Origin: Penelope pileata
Lineage: Eukaryota > Chordata > Aves > Galliformes > Cracidae
Length of the DNA stretch: 64,000 nucleotides
Direction of reading: 5' to 3'
NCBI GenBank assembly: GCA_013396635.1
Contig: WBMW01005475.1
Span: forward strand, 496,001-560,000
Both the position numbers and the translations under genes were made by a program. The stretch's first letter is position 1. Each line of letters starts with the position of its first letter. The notes under the pieces are model-generated. The model did no database searches, was not told the origin of the DNA, and saw nothing but the letters and a program-made list of their open reading frames with translations. This document shows, one piece after another, positions 11,881 through 23,431 of this stretch.

Positions 11881-12760
11881 GCTTTGCTCTCAATTTCGGT
11901 GCGCATAGGTTGGGTGCTCTTAAAGCCAGATTCAGACCCCTCTAACCAAGCAGTGAGCACATCACGGTGCTTTCCTAAACTATACAACTTACTGCACGTT
12001 AGGACAACAGTACAAGCTGTTTGGAGGCATCCACGTTTCCCTGTTTTCCAAGATAAAGTGTTGCTTGTGGTTGGGGAGGATCCCTGTGGGTAGGGCAGCG
12101 TGGTTGGGGTGCACAGGCTCTTGCTCCGTGATGCTGAATGTTTGTGCTGGTCTGGAACTGAAAGCAGAAGGCTCAGCTGTGGTCTCCCCAGTGCCAGGGG
12201 AAGCTGTTAAGTGAAGGTTTGGGGATGTTGCTGCGTTGATGTGAATATTCAATGCCTGAGAAAAGCTGTGGGAAATGAGTACAGGCAGCGAGTGGCCCTG
12301 CAGCCAGCTGGTGTCCGAGCTGTGCCGCAGTCACCGCATCCTCCCCACGTACCATTCCACAGCCCTGGGCGCTGGGTGTTGTTCCATCTGCCCATGGTGA
12401 GCAGAGCTTGGCATGAAAACACAGCTCCTCTGAGAGCAGAACAAACACCCGTGCTGCTTTTGTGTGACACCGTGCTTGTTTTTCCCTTGGGGGCAGAAAA
12501 ATCAGAGCCAGGCACCGGGGAGAGATGTTAAAGCATAAAATTGAGGATAAAAGAGGTGAAATACAAGTCCTGCTTGTGCTGTCTGCTTGCTTCATGGCAT
12601 ATAAAAATGTTGCTAACTCATGTTCGGCCCTCTGGAAGGTTCCCTGGAAATTACTCCTGAGATGCACCCACCCATTGTAACGTCAGTAGCATCACGTCCT
12701 AGAGCTGCAGAGCGTTAAGCAGGATTATCCCTGCAGCCCCAGAGCCTGCCCCGCTGTTCT

Positions 12761-12778
12761 GGGGCAGGGGAGGGTGGG
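12761..12778 (+). other. G-quadruplex-type motif
   Basis: GGGGCAGGGGAGGGTGGG has four G runs with loops of 2, 1 and 1 bases, a tight arrangement expected to fold stably. No promoter or gene is recognisable next to it. Confidence 0.5.
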
Positions 12779-14040
12779 AGCCAATATGGGAAGAGGTTGG
12801 TGGCTATGGAGAAAAGAGCAGGTTGGCACAGCTGGCCTCGGGTCTTTGTCGTGTTACTCCTGCAGGGAATGGCAGAACCCAGGTGGGTACCACTCCTGGA
12901 TGGGGCTGGGATGCTGTGTTGGGGGATCAGAGCCCGCAACACGAGGTGCACTGGGACGTGCTGCCCTGCTCCTCTGATGGCACTCACACAGCTGGCAGCC
13001 CTGGAGAAGCCACCCACGTCCTCCCAGCGCCTGTCCCCCAGAACTTGGTGTTCTTGGGCGGAGCGGTGCTCTGACAACAAGGACTGATGAGGGATTGCCT
13101 AACGGCTGTCAGCGCCCCGCGGCCCTGCCAGCGCGCTGCCTTCTGGCACACAGTGCAGGACCACGCGGCCCCAGGACGAGCTGGGTGTGACCCACAGAGC
13201 TGTGCTGAGTGTCCCAGCCCTGGGACATCGGAGGTGCCAGAGGTGCTGACAGGCAGCAGGCACTGTGCTCTGTCCCACGGTGATGGAGAGCCAGAAGTCG
13301 CATCTCCTCCATCCTCCAGCCCATTCCTTTTATTACCCGTTGCTCTTCATTTAGAATCTCCTTTTGCAGGCTGCGTCTTCCTGTGCTGCTTTCTGTTCCC
13401 CCTCACGTGCTGACTCCTTGCTTTGGCTGCCTGGTGCCGTTGATCCATCCCTGTGTGATGTTCCATCTCTGTTAACAGCACGTCTCCTGTCCCGGTGCCT
13501 CTTCCTCGCTGTGCTCCTCCTGCTGGTTTGCACCTCCTCGCTTGGTGCAGATGCAGCTGGGGTGCCTCATTCCTCTGTTTCTGCAGAGGTGGCCAATGTG
13601 GAGCCCACACAAAGGGAGATGCATGCACCGTGCCCTGCAACAAGTGTGGGGCTGGCTATGTGCAAAGAAAATAGAAAAGAATTTTTCCTGTCTTGGCTGT
13701 GCTCATGTGCTGATCACATCTCACGTGAACGTAGAAAGCAAAAATCTGCCTTCATGCAGCTTCCTCAGATGATGCCACGAGGGACGTTAAGGTAACTGAT
13801 GGGCCTCTCTTTACACAATTGCATTTTATTTATAGATTATTTTTTGCAAAAGTATTCCTGGAAGTGCCTGCAGGTGGTGACCATAGAGACTGGCAGCTGT
13901 CTGAGCTGCACGTGTGTCAGGTTTGCAGGCATGGATCTGCCTCTGGGGGTGCACGATTCTGCTCGAGGGCCCCCGCGTGCAGCCTCCCCTCCGCAGCCGT
14001 ATCTGCAGCCATTCAACGTGTTTCCATGTTCCCATTTCAG

Positions 14041-14122
14041 GCCAGCTTTGACTTTCCTTGAACACAGTGAAAACAAACAGATGTTCTCAGAAAACCAGGG
14101 TGACCTGGAAACTATTAATTAG
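14041..14122 (+). other. Weak candidate terminal exon
   Basis: TTTCCATGTTCCCATTTCAG ending at 14040 is a good splice acceptor. It is followed by a 26-codon open tail ending in TAG at 14120-14122 within AT-rich sequence. The short peptide matches nothing I recognise. Chance is the likeliest explanation; a lncRNA or terminal exon is the alternative. Confidence 0.1.
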
Positions 14123-15420
14123 GTAGTGAGTGAAAGAGGAGATTGTAGTGTTTGGATTTCCTTTAAGGATAATTATTTTTAGCCTCTGCTGACATAGCCC
14201 AGGACAAGCTAACAGCAACCTGCTGCTGGGCCAGGGAGGAAATCTGGAAAGATCCCCCACACTGCGAGGGAGGGGGTGGCTGAGATGCTGCTGTCACCTG
14301 GGATGGGTCATAGCTTGAAGGACAACATCTACCTATGCCCATCGAGAATAGATTAAAGAGAGTCGTGATGTAGTCCCATCCATGGGATAGAACCCAAAAA
14401 AGTCTGTTTCTGGATCATTTTTGTTCCTCTCCATCTCTACCTTCTGTTCTTTCCTGCTCTGGAGATGTTCACATCTTCCACAGCCTCGCTGTGGTTCTCA
14501 CGGGGCTGTCAGCCCTGCTGTGTTTGTGACGAGCCACGCGTCACGGCTCAGGATGCCTGAGCAGAGTTTGTCTCACGGATGTTTTTGCCCATTCCGTTTT
14601 CTGGCAGAAAGCTAAAAACAGCAAGGCTGGCTCGGATTGGAGGAAGTGCTCTCTGTGCTCTCTGCTTGAGAGCTGGGTGCTTGGAGCTGGTGTGAAGGCA
14701 GAAAGGTACGTCCGTAAGCGTCACACATCGCTGCCCCTGGCTCTTGCTATCACACACTCTTGCTTGTTTCCACTCTGTCCTTTTTCCTTTCCCTTGCAAA
14801 CCAACCTCTGGCAGCCTTTGCAGCAGCCTCCACTTGCTGCCCCACAGCTGTGCCTGCAGAGAGGGCTCCAGGCATCAGGAAAGCCTCATGTTGTGTGCGT
14901 GGTGTTAATGAGAGCAGAGGAGGATTGCAGAGCAAAAAACCAACACCCAGAGCGGGCTGTGTGCCCTGCCCTCTGCCCTGCCTGGGGCAGGACCTGCCTT
15001 TCTGCTGCCAGCACATGAGCACTGCTAGCAGTCAGCTCCTTGCACGTACGCAGCATCTTTCATCTCTCCTCCTCTAAGGAATGGCGATAACAGAGCGCTT
15101 TGTTGGCCAAGGATGCACAGCATCTTGGCCAAGTAGAAAACAAGACCCCAGTGCCTCTGTCCCCAGCTCTCACCCCTGGCTGCAGGAATGGCTTTGGGAG
15201 TGCTGGGTTTCCACATTAGCATCCCGCTCCCAGAGCTCCCTGCAGAGCAGGGCAGGGCAGGGATCCCGTGTGGATCCGCAGCTGCGTTCCCCCAGCTTGG
15301 CTGGGGCGGGAGGCTCCCGGGTTGGTGCTAACAACCCCGGCTTGGTTTCCCTCGTCCTCCCAGGCTGAAGGCCATGTGAGCTGCTTGAGCTGCGTCCTGA
15401 GCTTCCCAGCATCTGGGGCC

Positions 15421-15660
15421 GGTTCTGAGAAACCTTAGACTCGTGGAAGCGGTGCATGGATGTGGCCGGGTGGAAGGGCTGGGCTCAGCCGGGCTCTGGG
15501 GAGCGCGTGGGAGTCGGGGTGTTAAGTTCAGTTATGGAACTTCACCAGCTCCGGCTCCGGGAGGATTTGTGCTTTCGGCACCGCGCTGGGGGGAAGCGGC
15601 CAAGGCGCAGCGAGAGGAGCACACCGCTCCGCTCTTGGTGTGGGCTCTGCCAGCAGCAAG
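15421..15660. promoter_or_regulatory. Small CpG-island-like patch
   Basis: By hand count this 240-bp block has 58 C, 96 G and 17 CpG, giving 64% GC and an observed/expected CpG ratio of about 0.73. That passes the classical thresholds. There is strong G over C skew on the + strand. No exon is recognised beside it. It may be a promoter or simply a GC-rich patch of the kind common in bird genomes. Confidence 0.35.
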
Positions 15661-16704
15661 GCTTTGCTGGCTCTCCCTGCCCAAGGATCCAGGTGTGAAA
15701 GCACTGCAGGACAGCCAAGTAGATTTTAAACCTGCTTCCATGCACATTTTGCAGTGCAAACGTAGGAGTTGTGCAAAGCAAGGTCCTTTGGTGTGTTAGC
15801 ATCACTGTGTGTGATGTGTACAGATTTCTCTGCTCTCCTTTTTGGAGGTGGGTGATGGCCACAGCTCACCCATCACCATGCAGTGGTGTTGGCTTGGCTG
15901 TGAGCAGTGCAGGTCAGGGCCCACCCAGCTGCCTCGCTTCTCCACTGACCCAGCATCACCGCAGCATTGCACCGGGACGCAGCCCTGTGTGCTGCAGTTC
16001 CTGGTTGGGGACAGAAGCCTCAATGCGTGTCCTCTACTTCTCCTGAGCAAGTGTTGCATTCCTAACTCTGCTGGAAATCAATCATCCCCACCTCAGAGGG
16101 TACCCCTGCCCCCAGACAATGCTTTCAAGTTTTCAGTGTCTAATGGAATTTAATAATATTTATTATGTTTCCTGTTCGTTTATGGGGAGCAAGACTTGAC
16201 TTGCTTTGTTGGGCTTTCTCTGGGAGCAAATGATGGACGGGCCCTGCTTTTATGCTGTCGTGGAACTGCTGTATTCACACAGATCTAAACCTCGCAGAGA
16301 CAAAGCATTTCTTTCTGTAGCTTAATCCACGATTAGTCTTAAATCTCAGCATTGGCGGGAGGAATGGGGCTCTCCCTCTGTTGTAGGTGAGGAGCTAGAG
16401 GTGATGTTTTCCCTTGGTAAGGTTCCTGATCGCGTGCGTGTTTTGCTTCAAAGGAATTTCATCTTACAAATTCACTGCTTCCCTTTTCCCATCTTGCTGC
16501 CATAATCCTGTCCCCACGCCATCCCCACTGATGCGGTGGTTTCAGGATGGAGAGGGGATCGCTGTCAGTCAGACTGGCGGCTGCTTGCAATGTGGCACGG
16601 TGCTGTCGGGGCCCTGCTCTCCTCAATGACCTCCTGCAGCCCACACAAGCATCAGGGTGATCAGCTTGCACAGCCAAGAGGAAAAGGTGGAAAGAGGAAA
16701 AACC
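15661..16704. other. No gene recognised; non-coding DNA
   Basis: GC-rich to about 16100, then AT-rich. The part at 16140-16400 contains TTTAATAATATTTATTATG and few open frames, and could be a conserved non-coding block. No repeat is present before the CR1 at 16705. Confidence 0.45.
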
Positions 16705-16816
16705 CTGGGCAACGTGATCCAGTGCTTGAGCTAGTGGTTGGCAACCAGCCCGTGGAAGGAGGTTGGAACTGGATCATCTGTAAGGTCCCATCTAACCCAA
16801 CTGTTCTAGGATTTTG
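16705..16816 (+). mobile_element. CR1: CR1 LINE 3'-end fragment
   Basis: The sense-strand end of CR1 is readable as GGTTGGAACTGGATCATCTG, then AAGGTCCCATCTAACCCAAC and a degraded terminal TGTTCTAGGATTTTG. It is 5'-truncated to about 110 bp and noticeably diverged, so it is an old copy. Confidence 0.8.
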
Positions 16817-19800
16817 TAAAAGGTGAACTCTATGTTCCAGTGCATCCTTCACGCGTGTCAGACCCTAATCCAGTCACATGGGAGCTTTGTAGGGTTGTGT
16901 CTTCTGACCTTCTAGGAAAAAAAAATTACTTTTTTTGGCTTTGGGTTGCTTCAAGTTCTTGGCAACCAAGCACCAAGCCACCCCTCTCCAGGCACCGACC
17001 CCTCTGCAGGCAGCAGTTCCCCTCCAGGCTGGGGAGCTGTGCCCAGGCTGTCTGTGATTCTGCAACAGGGATTTGCTGGGGGAGACGTGGTCTTAAATCT
17101 TGTCCCTTGTGAATGAGGAAAGCTCATGGTCTACTCACATATTCTGAGCATGAATTGTATTATTCTGCTGTAGATTCTCTTTTTTTGAAAGAATAAAATA
17201 AAAATGGTTTGGCTGAATAATGTGAAAAATTTGAGCATTTGCTATAGGACTAACAGCAAATGGAAGTGATGTTTACTTAACCTACAGCGGCAGGCCCAAA
17301 CTTTCTGGATTTTAATTTTAATACATATTTTACATAGGTGAGATGACAATGTTATTAAAAATGAAAAGATTTGTTGATACAGGCAGCCCCAAAGCCTCCA
17401 AGGTGGCTTTTCCTTCCCCTGACCTAAGGCAGGTGATGGAGTGAGGCTCAGCAGGACCGTGCTCAGGAGCTGGAAGCCAACCTGGGAAATCATCCTTTAA
17501 AAATAATAATAATAATAATAATAATGATGATTAAGAGCATTGGTTGCTGTCTTTGTTTGCAGTGAAGGCTGAGTCAGAGCAAGCTTTGTGCATGGTGCTG
17601 TGTGAGCTTGGGCAATGCTGCAGGACAGGAGCAGCCTGCAAAACCAGGGGTGCAGCTCCCGATGGGCTGGGGCTCGTGCAAAGGTGACAGGTGGAGGTGA
17701 CATGCAGCGAGAGCACGCACGGGTCTCCTGTCTTCTGCAGCGCTTTTTGATTTATGTTTGCCTTTAAACAACCTCTCCAGAGCTCTGGCTTTGGTGCCAT
17801 ATTCTTGAATTGCGTACATCATCCAATAAATAAATCAAGTCCCCATCAGCTTTGCCTCTGAGCAACATCCAGCTGCAGTCAAGCAGAAACACAAATAAGC
17901 CGTTGCTGCGTTCCTCAGATCTCTGTCCTTTGTGCACACTTTGTAGTTTGCTGGCAGGGTGCACGGGGAGTCACTCAGCAAGGGATGGATGGTGATTCCC
18001 GAGCCTGCTCCCGACTCCGTGCTGCGGCCACGAGCCGTGGTGCTTTGTTTAGCATCTGGGTTTCTCGCTGCATCCTTGCTCTGTTCTGAGGACGATCCGT
18101 GCTCATGCTGGAGGAATGCCTCGGGAGGGAGTCGGGTTGGGTTTTGAGAGGTATGATGCATTTGTGGTTCTTCCTGACTCAGTGGTGACGGAGATTCCCA
18201 GCATCGCTGAAAACGGGCTCGGTAGTCAGAGACCTTTAAAAGAATTTGAAACACTCAGGGATGAGACAGCAAAGATGGGGGAGAGGGAGGTGCTGGCTGC
18301 CCCAGCTGGCAGCCACCAGGATGTGTCTGTTCTCCCAGCAAAGCCATCACCGTTCCGTAGCCTCTTGCAACATTCAGGCTGCTGTGCCAAACCTTCACCG
18401 CAGCCCCGTGGGATGGATCTGGCACAGGTTGCAGCGCAAGTCCTGGTGTTTCTGCGTCTGGGAGTTTGCTGTAGTGGCTGACAGAAGCTGCATTCTGGGG
18501 CGTCCTGAGGGTGGGCTGTGTTTGGGCCACCAGAGCAGTCTGGTTTTCTGCATGGCCCCCCTGTATGAGCTGGGCTGGTGCCTCAATGTGCATGGTGGCA
18601 AGGTGTGATGGCACGCAGACCTCTCAGTGCCTTGCAGAGCAGCTGGGCCCATCACAGAGCTGTGCATACCACTGGGAATGGGCCTGTGGCTCTCTAGCTG
18701 GCAGGTTTACATGGACTTTCTCACCCAGAAGGAGAAGGATGCTCTGGTGAGGATGCCCTGAAAGGGTCAGGACTGCAGGCAGGCTGTTCCCCTGCTTTCT
18801 TTGGGCTGCTGGTAGTCAGGATGGCTTGTGCGTAAAGGATTAGCAAACCAGGGTCTGAAACTCACTGCCCTGACTGCTGAGCTGTGTTCAGCCTTGCATC
18901 GTGCTCACCCCACCATCAGAGGGGCAGAGCCTCCTGCTGTGACCCCAGGGGCTGCAGGGACCGAGCGGCCGCTCCCGCTGTGCCTGCCAAGCATGCTTCT
19001 GACAAAAAAAGAAAAAATGAAGTAAAACAGTTCCCTCATTTCCCTTTTACTGGAATAAAAGCAGAACACAGTCGCTTCCTATAATTAATATTTTCCTTCT
19101 ACCTTCTTTGGATAGTTGTACAACGAAGGCGATTCTTTTTAAGCATCCCAGTTGCGCTGCATGCATGCAATAAATCATAGCAGCCCTACGAGCACTCTTG
19201 CAAATCTCCAGAGGATTTCTGATTGCCTCCCATCCAAACAGTACAACTGCTTGGAAGAGAGCCTCGTGGCCCTCTGCCCTGCCCTTGCTGGGAGTCTGCT
19301 GGCTGTAGCTGGGTGGTTGCACAGCTGTGTGCATCTCTAGGGCATAGCATAGGCATCCAGCTGTGTGCCAGAGGTGCTCCTCTATTGCAAATGCTCTCAT
19401 ACCTGGTGCTGCAGTGATCCTGCACTGAGAGATCCCAGCTTATAATTTGGCTTTTGCTGGGCTCTGACCTCTGGGTCACTCCTGCCTGCTTTGAGCAGGC
19501 AGAGGCGTGGGTGCTCCTGGCTCCCACCGGTGTAAAGTGATGGAGGTGGCTCCATTCTGGTGGTACCCGAGCATCAGCAGAGCTTCTGGAGCCAGCTCAG
19601 CATGTGCTCTGCCAAAGGGAGCATGTTTATTCCCAAAGACACTTGAAAAATACAGCCCACCGACTCGTAGGTGTCCAAAAACACCTTACTGCATTGAAAT
19701 GCTTTAACCATCCACCTCCCAGAGTCTTGCCCTGTGGTACGCAGAAAGCTTTAAATGTCTGATGATGATAAACATTTGGTGGCTGCCCAGCCCTTTTAGT

Positions 19801-20000
19801 AGAGAAGCAAATGCTTCCAGTGTAAGAGCACCGATGAGAGATGCTATAAAGCTGGAGTGGTTCTTACACAGGCCAGCAGCTCTGTGTTCTGTTTTGCAGT
19901 ATTCTAAATGGTAGCAAAGGAGAGGGAAGGAAAACTATTTCTCTGGAGGCTCCTTTGATTCTGCTTCTGATGAGTCCCTACCTATAAAAACACAGTGCCT
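16817..20000. other. No gene recognised; non-coding DNA
   Basis: AT-rich from about 17110 to 17530, including the TAA microsatellite, then GC-rich with overlapping random frames. No CR1 is visible. AP-1-like TGAGTCA (near 17573) and TGACTCA (near 18177) occur singly. Confidence 0.5.
17502..17525. repeat. (TAA)n microsatellite
   Basis: Eight uninterrupted trinucleotide units followed by a degenerate ATGATGATT tail. Confidence 0.9.
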
Positions 20001-23000
20001 GTTGGTGCATTCCTCCCCTATCAGCACAAATGAGATATAACCTATAAATAAACCTATAAACCTTTGCCCTCTGAGCCTTCTAGACTCATTTTTCCACCCT
20101 CTCTTTCCTTTCTGAGGCAGGGATGTACAATGCTGCTGCTCAGCTTTGTAGCTTGACGGGAGCCCTTTCCCTTTTTTTTAATGCCTAAACTATTTCCATC
20201 ACCTGGCCTGGTAAAACTCAGCCAACTTCTTTTTTTTCTTCTTTTTTTCATTTTTTTTTTATTGCATGTTGACTCATGAGGATGTCAGTTGTGACAGGAG
20301 TTGTGTGTCTCAGCTGTTTCTGGATTGCAGCGATAACTGATTTAAGGGGGGAACTGCCCAGCTTTCCTAAATACTCAATTCCTCTGGTATTCTCACTCAA
20401 AAAAGCAGCAGTGGCCAAATCCTGAGGTCTTCGTTCAGGCAAAAACTTGTACCTTCTCACAGGCATCCAGATCTGCTCAGTGCTGGATGTGTGTGAGATA
20501 CAGACCTGTCTCCTGCTCTTCCATTTTTCACTGTTGCCCCTCTGGCTCTGAAGCCTCTGCAGAGGATGTTGGCTTCGGGGAGAAGGGAAATTTCTGCTCT
20601 TTGCTATTTCTGAAGTGCTGCTGTTGCTTTTTACATTCAAGTTTTGCACCATCCCATTTCCCCTTGGTGGAAGGTAGGAAGGGAAATGGAGGTCCAAAAG
20701 GTGATGGCGATGAGCAGGTGTGGGCGATGCAGCTTGCCCAGGTGGTGCCAGGTCAAAAACTCAACACGTTTTTTGCAGTGCTTTCTGTAAGAAAGGGAAA
20801 TAACTTGGGTACAACAGCTGTTTGCTTGGGCTATGGGGTAGGACTAGCCTTAGCGTTTTACACACATGCAACTCACGAGTGTGTGCTGCCCCTTTCAAAT
20901 GTTTCTGGAGTCTCGGAGGGACAAAGGCCACCAAGATGCGGCAGCAAGGAGACATTTTTGAGTTCATCCCTTTTGCAGCAAAGCCCGTAGACAAATGGAG
21001 ATGTCTCCAGACTCACTGCTGAGCGAGGTGAGAGCTCAGGATCTCTTTTGTCACCCCTAAACCACGGTGTACCTCGGTGCTGGAGAGCAGTGCTGGGATT
21101 TTTATTGCAGGAAAGCAGCCCAGCACACGCCTGCCTTAAATTACAGTGAGGGAAATCCTGCTGACAAACACCCTCGGTTGTCCCAGCAGCTTTGCGTGCA
21201 GAGGAGCTTGTCCGAAGGATTTGGCTGCTGATGGGGAATTCGGGGGCTCCCCGGGGGCTGCAGGCTTTGCACAACACCCTCCTCCCCTTCCATGGACAAC
21301 TGCTGCTGGCTGGGTTGTGATGTGTTTGTATATGTATATAGTTGTGGAAGCGCTTGGGGAAAAGAGGCGCTTAAAAAAAAAAAAAGGAAAAAGTTTGTTT
21401 CAACTTGATGCTGCTGATTCTGTTTGGTTTGCAATGAGCCCTCCAGCTGAAGAGAGGAACGCTTTCACCTATGGCACATGCAGATCGTGCTGCGCTGGAG
21501 CGAACAGAAAAAGGGTTTTGCCCAGGGGAAAACTTAGATTCTTCCTCCTGGAGAGAACAAAATGCTACGGAACAAAACCCAGACAAATTTGTTCCCAGTT
21601 TTTCTTTGATGGATGGTTGATAACTTCTGGGGAAATGGATCGCTTGGAAGAATTAGTCAAAACTTAATTTGTCATCAAAGTGCAGCCCTGACATTTATCA
21701 GGAAGTTTTTGATCAGCTCCCACACCTGACTTGCATGCACGAGTTAGATCTGTGACCGTACACATCTGTTTGCTCTAACTTGCATCCAGTGCCAAGAGAT
21801 GAGAAGGTGCTGCCAGGAAAACCTCAAGCTGACAAATGGGAATTACCCTTCCTAGGGTGGCTGCGAACGTTTTTAGGAAATAAAACTCTTGCAGGTCTCC
21901 AGCAAGTCATTTGTATTACGGCAGGATCGGCCGGTCGCCTGCTGCTTCGTGTCATTTTGGTGTGGCGAGCACACGAGTGGGAAGGGCCCTGCACACAGAC
22001 CTGGTGCGAGAGCTGACGATGGAACTGGGCTGAAAGATGAACTCGGGAGGATGGCACAGGCTGCTGAGCTCCCACCGCCCTGCACAGTGCTCCCTTTTCC
22101 TTCCTCTGTGCCAGAGCCTTGCGAACAACAAACACGAGATGTTTAATTGCTGCTGATGGTAGCTGGCTGCGATGAAGGGGGGTTTTCCTTTGTTTTGGCT
22201 TTCAATTTAAGGGAATCCAAGTCCCTTTTCTGTTTTGTCCTGTGTTTCCCCAGTGACTTGCCTCGTTTCCCTCTGCCCCTGCTGTGAAATGGAGACGCCA
22301 GCTCTGCCCTGCCTCATGCAGCTGAGTGCATTCAAGGTTGTGAAGCTGTCAAAGGCTTTGCCAGGGGAACTGTAAAAACCATATGAGGAGGAGGGAAATA
22401 AAATGACCTGCCAGAGGTGTACTCGCAGGTCTTTAATTACGTGCAGGCAGTCAGCCTCCTACCAAACCCTGCTGAAGGATTAAGAAGCGTAAACCCTTTT
22501 TGGGAAGCTGCTGCCACCCTTGAATGCAGCCCCCAACCCGCCTTATCTTACCCAAATCCCACCCTCAGAAGAGACCAAAGGGTCCAGTCGTGCCCCTTGC
22601 AGAGAAGGGTGCTGTGGTGGTGCTGGGCCTGGCAGGAGGATGGCAGAGCTCTGCTGCGGAGCTCCTCTGGCTGCTGGCAGCACAGAGCAGGGCACATGTT
22701 GGACATTACTCACGGAGGAATGGGTGGCAATGCTGTTCCCTTAGGTCCTTGCAGAAATCTGGGCTTGCTCTGTCTTCCCTGACCTTTTGGTTTTTCTCAA
22801 ACCAAGCTAGAAGAAAGTAGGTTTAATTCACTGGTCCCCTTTGCTCTGCTCCCCTCCCTTCTCTCAGCTCTGTTGGGTTTTTTGAGCCCTTCTTGGCGTC
22901 ATAAAACATATTTAATATAAAACACATTAAATATCATTAATCCCTGATTTATACTATGGGTAGGTGAAGCAAAGCTTCCTTACCAATACCTGAAATGTGG

Positions 23001-23393
23001 TATTTCTTGGCTGCGTGCCGCCATCCAGGCAGCAGATGCGTGAAGCACGTTGCACGTAATTTCCCCCGTGGAATGCTGTGGGCCTGCAGAGATGCTGCAG
23101 CTCTCGCTGGCTGGACGTTCCTCTGCCCTGAAATAGCAGGCAGATTGCTGCAGACACATGGCTGGTGCCAGTCTCCAGAAGTCCTTCATGTTTCCAATGG
23201 ATCCAGGCTGGTGCGTGCGTTGGCGTGGGCCAGCGAGGAGCTTCCTCCTCGTGTCTCCTGCTGCAGACCTCCAGTGTGTTCCCGGGAGTGGCATGTTTGT
23301 TTTCTCTTTTCCTCAAGTCTGAAAGGCAACATGTGCTTGCCAGTGTCCAAGTAGCATTTGGATGTTACTGTCTTTCAAGCTCAGTTCCATTGA
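20001..23393. other. No gene recognised; non-coding DNA
   Basis: Begins with a cluster of CCTATAAA-type motifs (about 20038-20062), then pyrimidine tracts at 20226-20249 and 20251-20260 and an A13 run at 21373-21385. The 173-codon frame at 21146-21667 runs through the A tract and is not protein-like. An AT cluster lies at 22905-22960. No repeat family is recognised. Confidence 0.5.
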
Positions 23394-23431
23394 TTTTTTT
23401 TTTTCCCCTTTTTCTTTTCTTTGGACTTGCA
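23394..23431 (+). other. 29-nt pure pyrimidine tract and splice-acceptor-like site
   Basis: Bases 23394-23422 are only T and C, followed by GGACTTGCAG ending at 23431. This is a textbook-looking acceptor. The following frame stays open for only 18 codons (stop near 23490), so no exon is called. Confidence 0.3.

Larger units (their letters stand above)
11881..15420. other. No gene recognised; mixed GC-rich and AT-rich non-coding DNA
   Basis: Overlapping short frames on both strands match nothing known. AT pockets lie near 13800-13860 and 14110-14180. A strong donor-like AAAG|GTACGT lies near 14705, and an acceptor-like run ends at 14040. No repeat is seen. Confidence 0.5.

Noticed and set aside
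14700..14710. Strong donor AAAG|GTACGT
   Set aside because: No convincing open exon with an acceptor lies upstream.
21146..21667. 173-codon + strand open frame
   Set aside because: It contains an A13 tract translated as lysines, and nothing in it matches a known family.
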